Below are positions 43,820 through 53,900 of a stretch of 64,000 nt of DNA, in pieces. Source of the DNA: JBPOIC01 sp052034865. Its GTDB lineage: Bacteria > UBA10199 > JADFYH01. How positions within the stretch are numbered: position 1 is the stretch's first letter; every line of letters starts with the position of its first letter. The notes under the pieces were generated by a model that did no database searches, was not told the DNA's origin, and saw only the letters and a list, made by a program, of their open reading frames with translations. The translations under genes were made by a program, and so were the position numbers. The stretch covers positions 1-64,000 of the forward strand of contig JBPOIC010000029.1 in assembly GCA_052034865.1 (NCBI GenBank), read 5' to 3'.

Positions 43820-44251
43820 TTACTTCTCAAACAGCTTTTTATACTCGCCCAGCCCTTCCTCCTCGAGCTGATCATAAGGCACAAAGCGCAGGGCCGCCGA
43901 GTTGATACAATAGCGCAGTCCATCCGGAGCAGGTCCGTCTTTAAATACATGACCCAGGTGTGAATCGCTGTTTTTCGATCGCACCTCGACGCGGATCATC
44001 CCGTAGCGATGGTCCTGACGCTCCTCAATAAGATCCGAGCTCATCGGCCTGGTAAAACTCGGCCAACCACAGCCGGAGTCGAATTTGTCCTGAGAGGTAA
44101 AAAGGGGCTTGCCTGTCACGACATCTACATAAATTCCAACTTCATGATTGTTCCAGTACGCATTTCGAAAAGGCGGCTCTGTGCCTTCTTCCTGGGTGAC
44201 ATGATACTGCTCGGGGGTGAGGATTTTTTTAAGATCTTCTTTGGATTTCAT
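43820..44251 (-). CDS. msrB: Peptide-methionine (R)-S-oxide reductase
   Basis: A 143-residue MsrB that reduces R-methionine sulfoxide in proteins. The family core is here: DKFDSGCGWPSFTRPM, SHLGHVF and RYCINSAALRF, the last holding the catalytic Cys. The four Cys of a zinc site are not present, so it is the zinc-free type. The start is ATG 44251 with AAGGAG in front; an in-frame TTG at 44266 lies before it. Repeat clusters D and E flank it on both sides. Confidence 0.93.
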   Translation of the reverse strand: MKSKEDLKKILTPEQYHVTQEEGTEPPFRNAYWNNHEVGIYVDVVTGKPLFTSQDKFDSGCGWPSFTRPMSSDLIEERQDHRYGMIRVEVRSKNSDSHLGHVFKDGPAPDGLRYCINSAALRFVPYDQLEEEGLGEYKKLFEK

Positions 44252-44292
44252 GGAGTGCTCCTTCAAAAATAAAGATAAGGTTTTTCAACTTT

Positions 44293-44409
44293 CAGACGGA
44301 AATCCAAAATCTGTAAAAAGTCCAATCTACCGTCTGAAAATCGAACCTCCGTCTGCAAATCTTTTCAGAACTTTTTCCTCCGTCTTCATCAAAACCATAC
44401 CTCCGTCTG
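44293..44409. repeat. Cluster E of the CAGACGGAGG repeat family (5 copies, upstream of aceE)
   Basis: Variant CAGACGGAAA at 44293 and TACCGTCTG at 44328 are degenerate; canonical CCTCCGTCT copies follow at 44346, 44377 and 44400 (spacing 19, 31, 23). The array occupies most of the gap between msrB and aceE, about 90 bases before the aceE start, so it may sit in the aceE promoter or leader. Confidence 0.8.
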
Positions 44410-44497
44410 CAAATTTACCCAATTTCAATTAGGTGAATCTCTACCCCTTGTTGTAGAATCATCGAATTGATTAAACTTGTCGAAAGGGGGATGGGCT

Positions 44498-47179
44498 GTG
44501 AAAGCAGGCAATCACGAGTTGGACAAGATTGAAGATCAAGAATGGGTCGATTCACTCGAGGCGATTTTGCAAGAGCGAGGGCCTCATCGGGCAAGGGAGT
44601 TGCTGGAGAAACTTCAGCAGCATGCCTTGCGCCAGGGCCTCATTGCACCCAGTGCCCATCAAACTCCTTATCTGAACTCGATTTCTCCTGAAGCTCAGGT
44701 GCCTTATGCCGGTGATCATGCCGTCGAATGGCGCATCCGCAGCCTCATCCGCTGGAATGCCATGGCGATGGTGGTTCGCGCCAACCGCGCCGAAGAAGGT
44801 ATTGGCGGTCACATCTCCACCTTTGCCTCTGCAGCGACTCTCTACGAAGTCGGTTATCATCATTTCTTTCACGCAAAATCCGAAAATCATCCAGGCGATC
44901 AGGTTTACTTTCAGGGCCATGCGGCGCCCGGGATTTATGCGCGAGCCTTTCTCGAAGGTCGCCTGTCGCGCGAAAAGCTTACGAATTTCAGACGCGAATT
45001 AAAAGCAGGTGGAGGACTTTCTTCTTACCCTCACCCCTGGGGAATGCCCGATTTCTGGCAGTTTCCTACTGTTTCGATGGGATTGGGTCCACTCATGGCT
45101 GTTTATCAGGCGCGGTTTAATCGCTATCTTGAAAATCGCGGGCTTCAAAAACCCTCCAACGCCAAGGTGTGGGCCTTTTTGGGCGATGGAGAGATGGATG
45201 AGCCCGAATCCACGGCTGGCATTTCGCTTGCGGGTCGCGAAAAACTCGACAATCTCATTTTTGTCATCAACTGCAATCTTCAACGCCTCGATGGGCCGGT
45301 ACGTGGAAATGGAAAAATCATTCAGGAGCTGGAAGGACTTTTTTCCGGCGCGGGTTGGAATGTCATTAAGGTGATCTGGGGCTCGGATTGGGATCCGCTG
45401 CTCGCACGCGATCACAATGGGCTTTTGCGCCAGCGCATGAACGAGGTGTGCGATGGGCAGTATCAAAAATATTCGGTTTCTTCTGGAGCTTACATCCGAG
45501 AACATTTTTTTGGGACTCATCCAGAGCTAAAAGCGATGGTAGCAGATTACACCGATGAGCAGCTGCGCCGCTTGAGTCGCGGTGGACATGATCCAAATAA
45601 AGTCTATGCAGCTTATCATGAGGCCGTTCACCACACGGGCGCGCCGACCGTCATCCTGGCAAAAACCATTAAAGGATATGGTCTGGGCGAAGCCGGTGAA
45701 GGGAAAAATGTTACCCATCAGCAAAAGAAAATGAATGAAGATGAACTGCGGGAATTTCGTACGCGCTTTGGAATTCCCATCTCCGATGAAGAGGTCGCCA
45801 CCGCACCTTTTTATCGCCCCGCCGAGCAAAGCGCTGAAATCCAATATCTTCAGGAAAGGCGGAATGTCCTGGGCGGCTTTCTTCCAAGGCGCCAGGTAAT
45901 TTCAAACCCTCTCTCCATTCCTTCAAAAGACTTGTACGAAGAATTTTATGAAGGAACTGAAGATCGTGCGGTTTCAACCACTATGGCCTTTGTTCGCCTG
46001 CTCTCCAAACTTCTCAGACACCCCGAGTTTGGCAAACGCCTCGTGCCGATCGTTTCGGATGAGGCTCGCACCTTCGGGATGGAATCGCTCTTTCGTCAGC
46101 TCGGTATTTATTCTTCCCTCGGTCAACTCTACGAACCTGTTGATGCCGCCAGTTTGCTTTATTACAAAGAAACAAAAGACGGGCAGATCCTTGAAGAAGG
46201 CATCACCGAGGCCGGATCGCTCTCCTCTTTTATTGCAGCAGGAACTTCCTACGCCACGCACCAGTTTTCCATGCTTCCATTTTTTATTTTTTATTCGATG
46301 TTCGGCTTTCAGCGTGTGGGTGATCTGATCTGGGCGGCGGGGGATATGCGCACGCGCGGATTTTTGCTCGGGGCCACGAGTGGACGCACGACGCTTTCCG
46401 GTGAAGGATTGCAGCATCAGGATGGGCAAAGTCATCTGCTTGCCTATCCATTTCCCAATTGTAAAGCCTACGATCCGGCGTATGCCTTTGAGTTGGCGGT
46501 GATTATCGAAGATGGGATTCTGCGTATGCTTCAGAATGAGGAAGATATTTTCTATTACATCACGCTGATGAACGAAAATTACCCCATGCCCAAAATGCCT
46601 GCGGGCATTCAGGAAGGGATCTTAAAAGGGATGTATTGTTTTCGAAAATCTGAAAGGCCCGAATCTTCTCAGCCGGTTTCATCCTCTTCAAAATCAAAAG
46701 TGGTTCAGAGCCTGAATGCGAATCTTTTTGGGAGTGGGGCGATCCTGAATGAAACCTTGCGGGCGGCTAAAATTCTGGAAGAACGCTACCAGGTTGACTG
46801 CGATGTGTGGAGCGTGACGAGCTATAAAGAACTCTACCGTGATGCGATTTCTACCGAGGAATTCAATCTTTTAAATCCTGCTCAACCTTTACGTAAGCCT
46901 TATGTGCGGGAATGCCTGGAAAACGCAGAAGGGGTTTTTGTGGCTGCCTCCGATTACGTGCGTGCGCTTCCTGAAAGTATTTCAAAATGGTTTCCCAAAG
47001 CCCCGGTGATTTTGGGAACCGATGGTTTTGGCTTAAGTGAATCGCGGGCCTCGCTCCGTAAACATTTTCGGGTGAGTGGTGAATGGATTGTCTATGCAAC
47101 CCTTGTTGCCTTGGCGCGGGAGGGAAAAATAGAGGCGACGCAGGTGAGTCAGGCAGGAAAAGAGTTAGGATGTGTGTGA
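44498..47179 (+). CDS. aceE: Pyruvate dehydrogenase E1 component, homodimeric type
   Basis: An 893-residue thiamine-diphosphate enzyme of the pyruvate dehydrogenase complex that decarboxylates pyruvate and acetylates the lipoyl arm of E2. It has the AceE-type architecture: HISTFASAATLYEVGYHHFF, the ThDP-binding GDGEMDEPES...NCNLQRLDGPVRGNGKI, KTIKGYGLGEAGEGKNVTHQQKKM, and C-terminal GEGLQHQDGQSHLL. The GTG at 44498 is used: AAGGGGG lies 8 bases before it; a TTG at 44477 opens the same frame. Followed by aceF and lpd after a 467-base repeat-rich gap. Confidence 0.95.
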   Translation: MKAGNHELDKIEDQEWVDSLEAILQERGPHRARELLEKLQQHALRQGLIAPSAHQTPYLNSISPEAQVPYAGDHAVEWRIRSLIRWNAMAMVVRANRAEEGIGGHISTFASAATLYEVGYHHFFHAKSENHPGDQVYFQGHAAPGIYARAFLEGRLSREKLTNFRRELKAGGGLSSYPHPWGMPDFWQFPTVSMGLGPLMAVYQARFNRYLENRGLQKPSNAKVWAFLGDGEMDEPESTAGISLAGREKLDNLIFVINCNLQRLDGPVRGNGKIIQELEGLFSGAGWNVIKVIWGSDWDPLLARDHNGLLRQRMNEVCDGQYQKYSVSSGAYIREHFFGTHPELKAMVADYTDEQLRRLSRGGHDPNKVYAAYHEAVHHTGAPTVILAKTIKGYGLGEAGEGKNVTHQQKKMNEDELREFRTRFGIPISDEEVATAPFYRPAEQSAEIQYLQERRNVLGGFLPRRQVISNPLSIPSKDLYEEFYEGTEDRAVSTTMAFVRLLSKLLRHPEFGKRLVPIVSDEARTFGMESLFRQLGIYSSLGQLYEPVDAASLLYYKETKDGQILEEGITEAGSLSSFIAAGTSYATHQFSMLPFFIFYSMFGFQRVGDLIWAAGDMRTRGFLLGATSGRTTLSGEGLQHQDGQSHLLAYPFPNCKAYDPAYAFELAVIIEDGILRMLQNEEDIFYYITLMNENYPMPKMPAGIQEGILKGMYCFRKSERPESSQPVSSSSKSKVVQSLNANLFGSGAILNETLRAAKILEERYQVDCDVWSVTSYKELYRDAISTEEFNLLNPAQPLRKPYVRECLENAEGVFVAASDYVRALPESISKWFPKAPVILGTDGFGLSESRASLRKHFRVSGEWIVYATLVALAREGKIEATQVSQAGKELGCV

Positions 47180-47189
47180 GGATCTCTCT

Positions 47190-47620
47190 TCTGAATTCTG
47201 GCTCTGAAATGATGAAGGATGACTCAGCTTTGATTGAGAATTTGGAGACCTGATTCTGAATACTGTTTTTTCCCTTCTTCCTTTTATGGGACGAAGTATC
47301 CGTCCTTCGACCGTTCGATAGAACTCACGACTCAGGATTTCTCAGCTAAAGAAGAGGGACATGGTGAGCTTGTCGAACCCTGGACATCCTTCGAAGGGCT
47401 CAGGATGTTTCATTTATCTAAACTTGCCCATCAAGGGCAGGAGGGTTGAGGGCGAGGCATGCATCGCCCCTACAAATCATTTCGTTTTGTTTGGAAAATA
47501 AAGATTGTATTTGCGCACCGGTAAGGGCGGGAGGATCCCCGCCCCAACAGGAAATTTGAATCCAGGTTTTTCTTCTGACTTCTAACTTCTGAATTCTGGA
47601 TTCTGCTTTCTCTTAAGAAA
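47190..47620. repeat. Mosaic of small interspersed repeats between aceE and aceF
   Basis: Several repeat types lie side by side in this non-coding gap. An imperfect hairpin of the TTCGA...TGAGC kind runs from about 47301 to 47407 (GGTGAGCTTGTCGAACC and TCCTTCGAAGGGCTCAGG). A near-palindrome GGGCGAGGCATGCATCGCCC sits at 47450-47469 and GGGCGGGAGGATCCCCGCCC at 47525-47544. TTCTGAATTCTGG occurs at both ends (near 47190 and 47588). From memory, repeats with this look are scattered in many environmental genomes. No gene was found. Confidence 0.65.
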
Positions 47621-47646
47621 GTCCTCATTTTTGCTACGGAGATTTT

Positions 47647-48957
47647 ATGCCCATTGAATTCAAGCTTCCCGAGTTGGGAGAAAATATCAAAACCGCCGAT
47701 GTGATTCAGGTGATGGTATCTCCTGGGGCCCAAATCCAAAAAGATCAAACGGTACTGGAGCTCGAGACAAACAAGGCGGTGTTTGAGTTGCCCTCGACCG
47801 TTTCGGGTGTAGTGCAGGAGGTACATGTTAAAAAAGGAGATAAGATCAAAGTCGGACAGGTGGTTTTCACGCTCGAAGGTGTGGTCGATCAGACCCAGCA
47901 AGCTCCACAACCTGTGGAGCCTAATCGGGAAGAGAGAAAAGCTGCTCCGGCACCCGAAGCAGAAAAAGCGCCCCTTCCTCCGATAGAAAAAACAGCCCAA
48001 ACTCCTCCTCAAAAGACTTCCTCCGTGATCGCAGAGTCGCCTGCTCCTCAGAAAACTTCTGGGGCTGTCTATGCCTCGCCTTCCGTCAGGCGCCAGGCCC
48101 GTGAGCGCGGAATTGATTTAAATCAAATCCATCCTGCCGATCCAAGCGGACGGATTAGCTTACAAGACCTGGATCGTCTGACCTCAGCGCCAGATTCTTC
48201 TCCTCCCTCTCACGTCATTCCAACGACACCAGCCTTGCCTGATTTTTCGAAGTGGGGAAAGATCGAGCGCAAACCCATGAGCAATATTCGTGAGGCGACG
48301 GCGGAGGCGATGCGGGTTTCGTGGAGTCAGATTCCTCATGTGACACAATTCGATGAGGCCGACATCACCGAGCTTGAAGACTTGCGTAAACGCTTTGCCA
48401 GTCGCGCTGAAAAGGCAGGTGGGAAACTCACGTTGACGGCGATTATTCTCAAGGTGGCCGCGACGGCCCTGAAGGTTTTTCCTCAACTGAATGCGAGTCT
48501 CGATCTTGAGACTAAAGAGATTATTTATAAAAATGAGGTCCATATTGGGGTGGCGGTCGATACGGACCGGGGGCTTCTGGTGCCGGTCTTACGTAATGTC
48601 GATGAAAAAAACATTCTGGAGATCGCACGCGAGCTACAGGATCTTTCGCAAAAAGCGCGCGAGAGAAAACTGGGGCGTGAGCAGATGGAAGGGGCTTCGT
48701 TTACGATTACCAATCTGGGAAGTATTGGCGGTACGCATTTTACACCGATCATTCCGTGGCCTCAGGTCGCAATCCTGGGAGTGGGACGTGGAAAGGTTCA
48801 GCCGGTTTATGTCGAAGGCAAACTCGAGGCCAGGCTGATTTTACCTCTCTCGCTTTCCTATGATCATCGCCTTGTCGATGGAGCCGATGGAGCCAGGTTT
48901 TTGCGCTGGCTGGCAGATGGCGTGCAACAGCCGTTTCTGATGGATCTGGAAGGATGA
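47647..48957 (+). CDS. aceF: Pyruvate dehydrogenase E2 (dihydrolipoyl acetyltransferase)
   Basis: A 436-residue core enzyme that transfers the acetyl group to CoA. One N-terminal lipoyl domain (lipoylated Lys in LELETNKAVFELPS) is followed by a Pro/Ala/Glu-rich hinge, then the E3/E1-binding domain (ASPSVRRQARERGIDLNQIHPADPSGRISLQDL), a second linker, and the catalytic domain ending SLSYDHRLVDGADGARFLRWL with the active-site His. It lies between aceE and lpd. The subunit has one lipoyl domain, fewer than the three of the Escherichia coli enzyme. Confidence 0.95.
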   Translation: MPIEFKLPELGENIKTADVIQVMVSPGAQIQKDQTVLELETNKAVFELPSTVSGVVQEVHVKKGDKIKVGQVVFTLEGVVDQTQQAPQPVEPNREERKAAPAPEAEKAPLPPIEKTAQTPPQKTSSVIAESPAPQKTSGAVYASPSVRRQARERGIDLNQIHPADPSGRISLQDLDRLTSAPDSSPPSHVIPTTPALPDFSKWGKIERKPMSNIREATAEAMRVSWSQIPHVTQFDEADITELEDLRKRFASRAEKAGGKLTLTAIILKVAATALKVFPQLNASLDLETKEIIYKNEVHIGVAVDTDRGLLVPVLRNVDEKNILEIARELQDLSQKARERKLGREQMEGASFTITNLGSIGGTHFTPIIPWPQVAILGVGRGKVQPVYVEGKLEARLILPLSLSYDHRLVDGADGARFLRWLADGVQQPFLMDLEG

Positions 48958-49047
48958 AGATTGCAGTGGAAGTTGCTTCTCCTTAAAGGGTTTCAAAAGT
49001 CTTAATTTCATTCTTTTAATCGATTCAACATCAGGAGATTTCCATTC

Positions 49048-50475
49048 ATGAATCATCCGACCTCTTCTACTCAACTTGCCATTCTTGGTGCGGGCCCAGG
49101 TGGATATGCGGCTGCATTTCGAGCCGCGGACTTAGGGCTTCAGGTCACCCTCATCGATCTGGAAAAAAATCCGGGCGGTGTTTGTTTGTACAAGGGATGT
49201 ATTCCTTCGAAAGCCCTGCTGCATGTTTCCAAAATCATTCAGGAGGCCAAATCAGCCCAGGAGATGGGGATTTATTTTCAGCAACCAGAGTTGAATCTCG
49301 ATCGGATCCGCGCGTGGAAAGAATCGGTAGTTCAAAAAATGACCGAAGGTCTGGGTGCGCTTTGCAAAGCACGCAAAATCAACTGGATTCAGGGCCGCGC
49401 GAGTTTTACCGACGCCCATCATTTAAATGTCGATGCATCTACGCTTGCGGAACCTATCCGCCTCTCCTTTGAGTCTGCGATTATTGCGCCGGGTTCACGT
49501 CCTCTCATTCCTCCCGAATTTGCCATTGAGAGTCCGAATCTCTGGAGCTCCACGCGGGCTCTGAATCTGGAAGTCATTCCTAAAACTCTGCTGGTGATCG
49601 GAGGAGGATACATCGGTTTGGAGTTGGGCTCGGTGTTTGCTTCTCTTGGGACCGAAGTGACGGTTGTAGAGATGGCTTCCCGTCTGCTTCCCGAAGCGGA
49701 TGAAGATCTGGCGCGTGTGTTGATTAAAAAAACAGGAAAAATTTTTACTCAGGTTCACACAAACACGAAAGTCATCCAGGTAGAAGAGGTGGAGGTGGGC
49801 TTGAAGGTCGCGATGGAAAATGAGCAGGGAAAAGAAGAGAAAATTTTTGAGAAGGTTTTGGTGTCGATTGGCCGCGTGCCCAACTCGAGTGGTCTTGGAA
49901 TTTCGACGACTGGGGTTCTGAAAAATGATCGCGGTTTTGTGTCGGTCGATCTTCAGCGACGCACGAACATCCCGCATCTTTTTGCGATTGGCGATATCAC
50001 GGGCCAGCCGATGCTTGCCCATAAAGCCACTCACGAGGGGATCGTGGCGGCTGAGGTGATTGCCGGAAAATCCTCTATCTTCGATCCTCGAGCCATTCCT
50101 GCCGTCATCTACACCGATCCTGAAATCGCCTGGTGTGGGTTGAACGAGGCACAGGCTAAAAAAGAAAAGATCGAGGTTCAGATCTCCCGCTTTCCCTGGT
50201 CTGCCTCGGGACGTGCAACAACGCTCAATGCTTCTGAAGGAATGACAAAAATCCTCACAGATCCATCTACCCAACGCATTTTGGGAATGGGCCTGGTTGG
50301 CCCCAATGCCGGCGAGTTGATTGCAGAAGGCGTGCTTGCGATTGAAATGGGCGCAACGGCTGAAGATCTTGCTTTAAGCATTCATCCACATCCCACGCTC
50401 TCAGAAACATTAATGGAAGCAGCGGAAGGGATCAGCGGGATGGGACTTCATGTCTATCGGCCGAAGAAGAAATAA
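49048..50475 (+). CDS. lpd: Dihydrolipoamide dehydrogenase (E3)
   Basis: A 475-residue FAD flavoprotein that reoxidises dihydrolipoamide with NAD+. The FAD site is AILGAGPGGYAAAFRAADLG; the redox disulfide is GVCLYKGCIPSKALLH; the NAD site is LLVIGGGYIGLELGSVFASLG; the C-terminal catalytic pair lies in AIHPHPTLSETLMEA. ATG 49048 follows a CAGGAGA SD. This completes the aceE-aceF-lpd order of a standard PDH complex that supplies acetyl-CoA, which the large fatty acid synthase gene downstream would consume. Confidence 0.95.
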   Translation: MNHPTSSTQLAILGAGPGGYAAAFRAADLGLQVTLIDLEKNPGGVCLYKGCIPSKALLHVSKIIQEAKSAQEMGIYFQQPELNLDRIRAWKESVVQKMTEGLGALCKARKINWIQGRASFTDAHHLNVDASTLAEPIRLSFESAIIAPGSRPLIPPEFAIESPNLWSSTRALNLEVIPKTLLVIGGGYIGLELGSVFASLGTEVTVVEMASRLLPEADEDLARVLIKKTGKIFTQVHTNTKVIQVEEVEVGLKVAMENEQGKEEKIFEKVLVSIGRVPNSSGLGISTTGVLKNDRGFVSVDLQRRTNIPHLFAIGDITGQPMLAHKATHEGIVAAEVIAGKSSIFDPRAIPAVIYTDPEIAWCGLNEAQAKKEKIEVQISRFPWSASGRATTLNASEGMTKILTDPSTQRILGMGLVGPNAGELIAEGVLAIEMGATAEDLALSIHPHPTLSETLMEAAEGISGMGLHVYRPKKK

Positions 50476-50966
50476 GAATCATGATTTGATCAAATCCAGG
50501 GAAAGTTCGTTTATATAGGTTTTGCCCGGTTGAGGGTTGTTTTTATGAGTTTGGGTTCTGACGTTTAATTTTGCATTCCATTTGCAAAATATCCTCAATG
50601 AAATTTCTCTCCTCAGTTTTCTCTCCAACATAATTTCGAAACAGATTTCATCCGAAAGGGAACTGAGGCATCAGTTTTTAACCCCAATTTTAAAAAATAT
50701 TTTTTCATTGTAGTGCGACGCGTTAAGTTCGCGAGCCAATTCTTCAGATGTAATTAGATCAGAGCTCTGGGGGTGATTGAGAAATTAAATTCAGTAAAAA
50801 TCACGTCTGAAATTAAATGAGGTGCTGCTTGTGTTGAGTAAAAATGATTGAAAAAATCAGGAAGATATTTTTAGAACCTTCACTGCATTTCCTTAAAATC
50901 TATCCCGCTACAATTAAAATCATTCATTCACAGGCAGGTTGTTCAACAAATTCAAGGGAGGTATTT
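50476..50966. other. Long A/T-rich leader upstream of the giant FAS gene
   Basis: A 490-base gap richer in A and T than the flanking genes. It contains no convincing open frame, terminator or repeat. It should carry the promoter and 5' leader of the giant gene. I could not single out a -35/-10 pair with confidence. Confidence 0.5.
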
Positions 50967-53900
50967 GTGTCAACAGTCTCGAACGATGTGGTTGTACGTG
51001 TGTCTTCAGATGTCCAGGCAAGCTCCTCTACTTCAGCTTCATCAATTCCTTTAGATCAGGTGAAGGGTCCGTCACAGTCTTCCCCCAGGGCTCAAGATCA
51101 ATTCGACTCACAACAATCAGCCTTAAAAGCGGCAGAAAGTGGAGTTGAGAATTTCTCAATTCTTCAGTTGATGAAGGAAGACCCTTTAAACCGTTTGGAA
51201 ACCGGTTTGAGCGCTTTAGACGCCGATGGAAAAATTAGCGATGGGGTGCGAGTCCAGGAAGAGATAGCCCAAATCCACAAGGCGCTGCGGGCTTTTCTGA
51301 GCTCTGAATCGATGAACAGGATAACTCCGAAGACCCCTCCATACCGAAGAGCCATTCTTGATTTTCTGAAAAACAACACCCGCCTCATATTGCTTTCATC
51401 TTCTCAGATTCGACAGGTGTTACATGATTCCACCCTGCGTGAATTACTTTCATCCAGCGAAATTCTTGAGAGTCAGGAAAAACAAATCCTGGATGCCGCC
51501 CAGAAGCTGAACAGGAATCAGCGCTTTGCGCATGCACTCAGAGTTTTGGCTTCGAGTGTGCCACAGAATAAAAAAGATCTCGCCTGGGGCGCCTGGCTTT
51601 ATGAAAAAGCAATCAAGCTCGATCCTAGGAATTCTGAACTGCACGGTGAGATTACTTCGATCTACAAAACCTTAAGTGAAATGGCACAGCAGGAGGGTGA
51701 TAAAAATAAGGTACAAAAACTTTTAGAAAGTGCCAAAAGTCATCTGGAGCAAAGCGGATGGGTGGAGCGTGGAGATTTTAAAGCTGCGGAGAATTATCGC
51801 ATTCTTTTAACGCGGATGATGGATCTCAATCCAGCAGACCTTAAAACAACACGCGCAGTATTTGAAGAAGGCTTGTCCCGTTTTGAAAAAATCAGCGCGA
51901 TCAATACAGGCGAGGCAAGGCGCCTATGTGTTTTTCTGTCAGTTGTAGCGGAGCGCTTTTTAAAAAATGATCGAAAAGATCTTTCACGGCATTGGTCAGA
52001 TCAGCAAAAGCTAGCGCGCTTTTATAAAAGCTCAATCGAATTTTGGGAGGGCCATGCTCCCGGATACTCCGAACCGATCTATAATGTTCTCCTGGGTGGA
52101 TTAAAAGAAAAGCTGGATACGCTTCATCAGAGCATGAAGGCATTGCAAAATGAGGCATTCAATTTATCTCGGGAACTATCGATAAATCATTCTCCTTCGA
52201 TGGTTGCAGGGCAGAAAGGTGATGAAGCAGTTGAAGCCAAGGTTGTTTCTGCCGTGGACCGACTCAAATATGTGCAAGTAGCCTTGCAGATCAGTGTTGA
52301 GCGCGGAGATACAAATGCTCAGGCGCGTTTTCTTTCCGAGCAGTTTAAGCAGCTCAAAGATCTACCCGCTCAAGCAATCTCTGTTAAAGAACGGTTTGAG
52401 ATGGGCTGTGAAATCATTCGTCAAACTGCTCGATTGAGATCTAATGCAGACCTTGATCAGCATGAGCTGACCCGCCATGCGCGCGACGTTGCTGCTTATC
52501 TCACTACGATTGCAACTTCATTAAACCTCCCAGAAGTCGAGTCGGTACTTCCTAAACTTCTTCAACAGATTATCGATGGAAATGATGTCCAGATTTCCCG
52601 CTTTTTAAATTCAGAGAAAATGGCTGATTATGCCAGGCTTTCTGCCGAGGTCGATCAGGGATGGGCGGCTCTTGAAAAAAATCAGGATCCTGAAAAACGA
52701 AAAGCGCAACTGGACTCTCACCTGAAACTCGCCATTCAGTTGCGAGATCCCGAAAGAATTACTCGTGTCATCGAAGAAATGGAGAAAGGGCTTGGAGAGA
52801 GCCAGCGCCTTGGGCTTTACGCTCATTTGTTGGGACAGTTGAAAGATGCCGATCTTGCGATGGCCCAGCGGATCAATGATCAATCGGTTTCTCTGGCGCG
52901 AGGTTTTCTTAAAGGTGCATCCGAAGATGCACTCAAATCATCCGAAGCTTTTTCAAAACATGCGGATCCTCTCTTGCAAGTGCTGGCCTTCTGCAAGGCT
53001 TCAGGAGATTTGCCAGGGGTAAAGCTCGCCGCGTCGAAGCTAAGCGCGCTTGTCAAATCTAGCGAGAAAAATCCTGAAGCAGTACTGGCCACAAGTCTGA
53101 ATAGTGAGGAAGCGAAAGCACGCATTCAAAAAGCTGCCATTCGTTGCCAAATTGATTTTGCGCTATCGGATGGATCGGATAAGCCAGAGGGAGAAGAGGT
53201 TGATGCGAAAGAAATGGGTGCCCGTCTTCTGGATGGACTTCAATCATGGAAAGCAAAAATTGATGACGCAGCTTCTTTAAGCCCGGAAGAAAAGCTGATC
53301 GAACTTGCAAGGCTGGCCGAGTTTTCAAGGCAGTATGCCCCTCTTGCCGAAGGCAAAAGTGCAATGATTGATCCTGCCGTCTGGCAGGATCAGGTAAAAG
53401 CCCTCTCATCGATGGCGATTGCATGGGTTGAAAAACTTAAAAATTCTGAAACATCCTTGCAGGTAGGGCCTGAGGGCGTGACGAAATTTGCCCAGGGTCT
53501 CCTGCACGCGATGGTCATCGGACAAACCCTATATCCGCAGAACGCAAACCCTACGGCTAAAGATGAATACGTTGAGCAGCGTCAGTTCTTTTTCTCGCGG
53601 ATCGCGCTGACTAGAAATGCATTGGAAAATCTTCTTCGAAACACTGTTTATGAGTCGATTCAGTCAGGCGATGGCATGTTGGCCATGCAAGCACAACAAA
53701 GGGATGAAATTGTAAATCATTTTTTGAAGCAGTTTGATCAGGCAATTCAAACACAGGATCTTTCTGCCATTGCCGGTTTTGGCACGGACTCTGTCCGCAC
53801 TTATTGTAAAGATTATGATCAGGCAAATCAGCATCTGCTAAAAGCGGCTCTCGGAGGTCAGAATCCGCTTCAATACTACCTGCTGGCAGCTCAAGGCTTC

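Noticed and set aside
49495..50274. 259-residue minus-strand frame inside lpd
   Set aside because: It lies wholly antisense to lpd and resembles no protein; a shadow of the coding frame.
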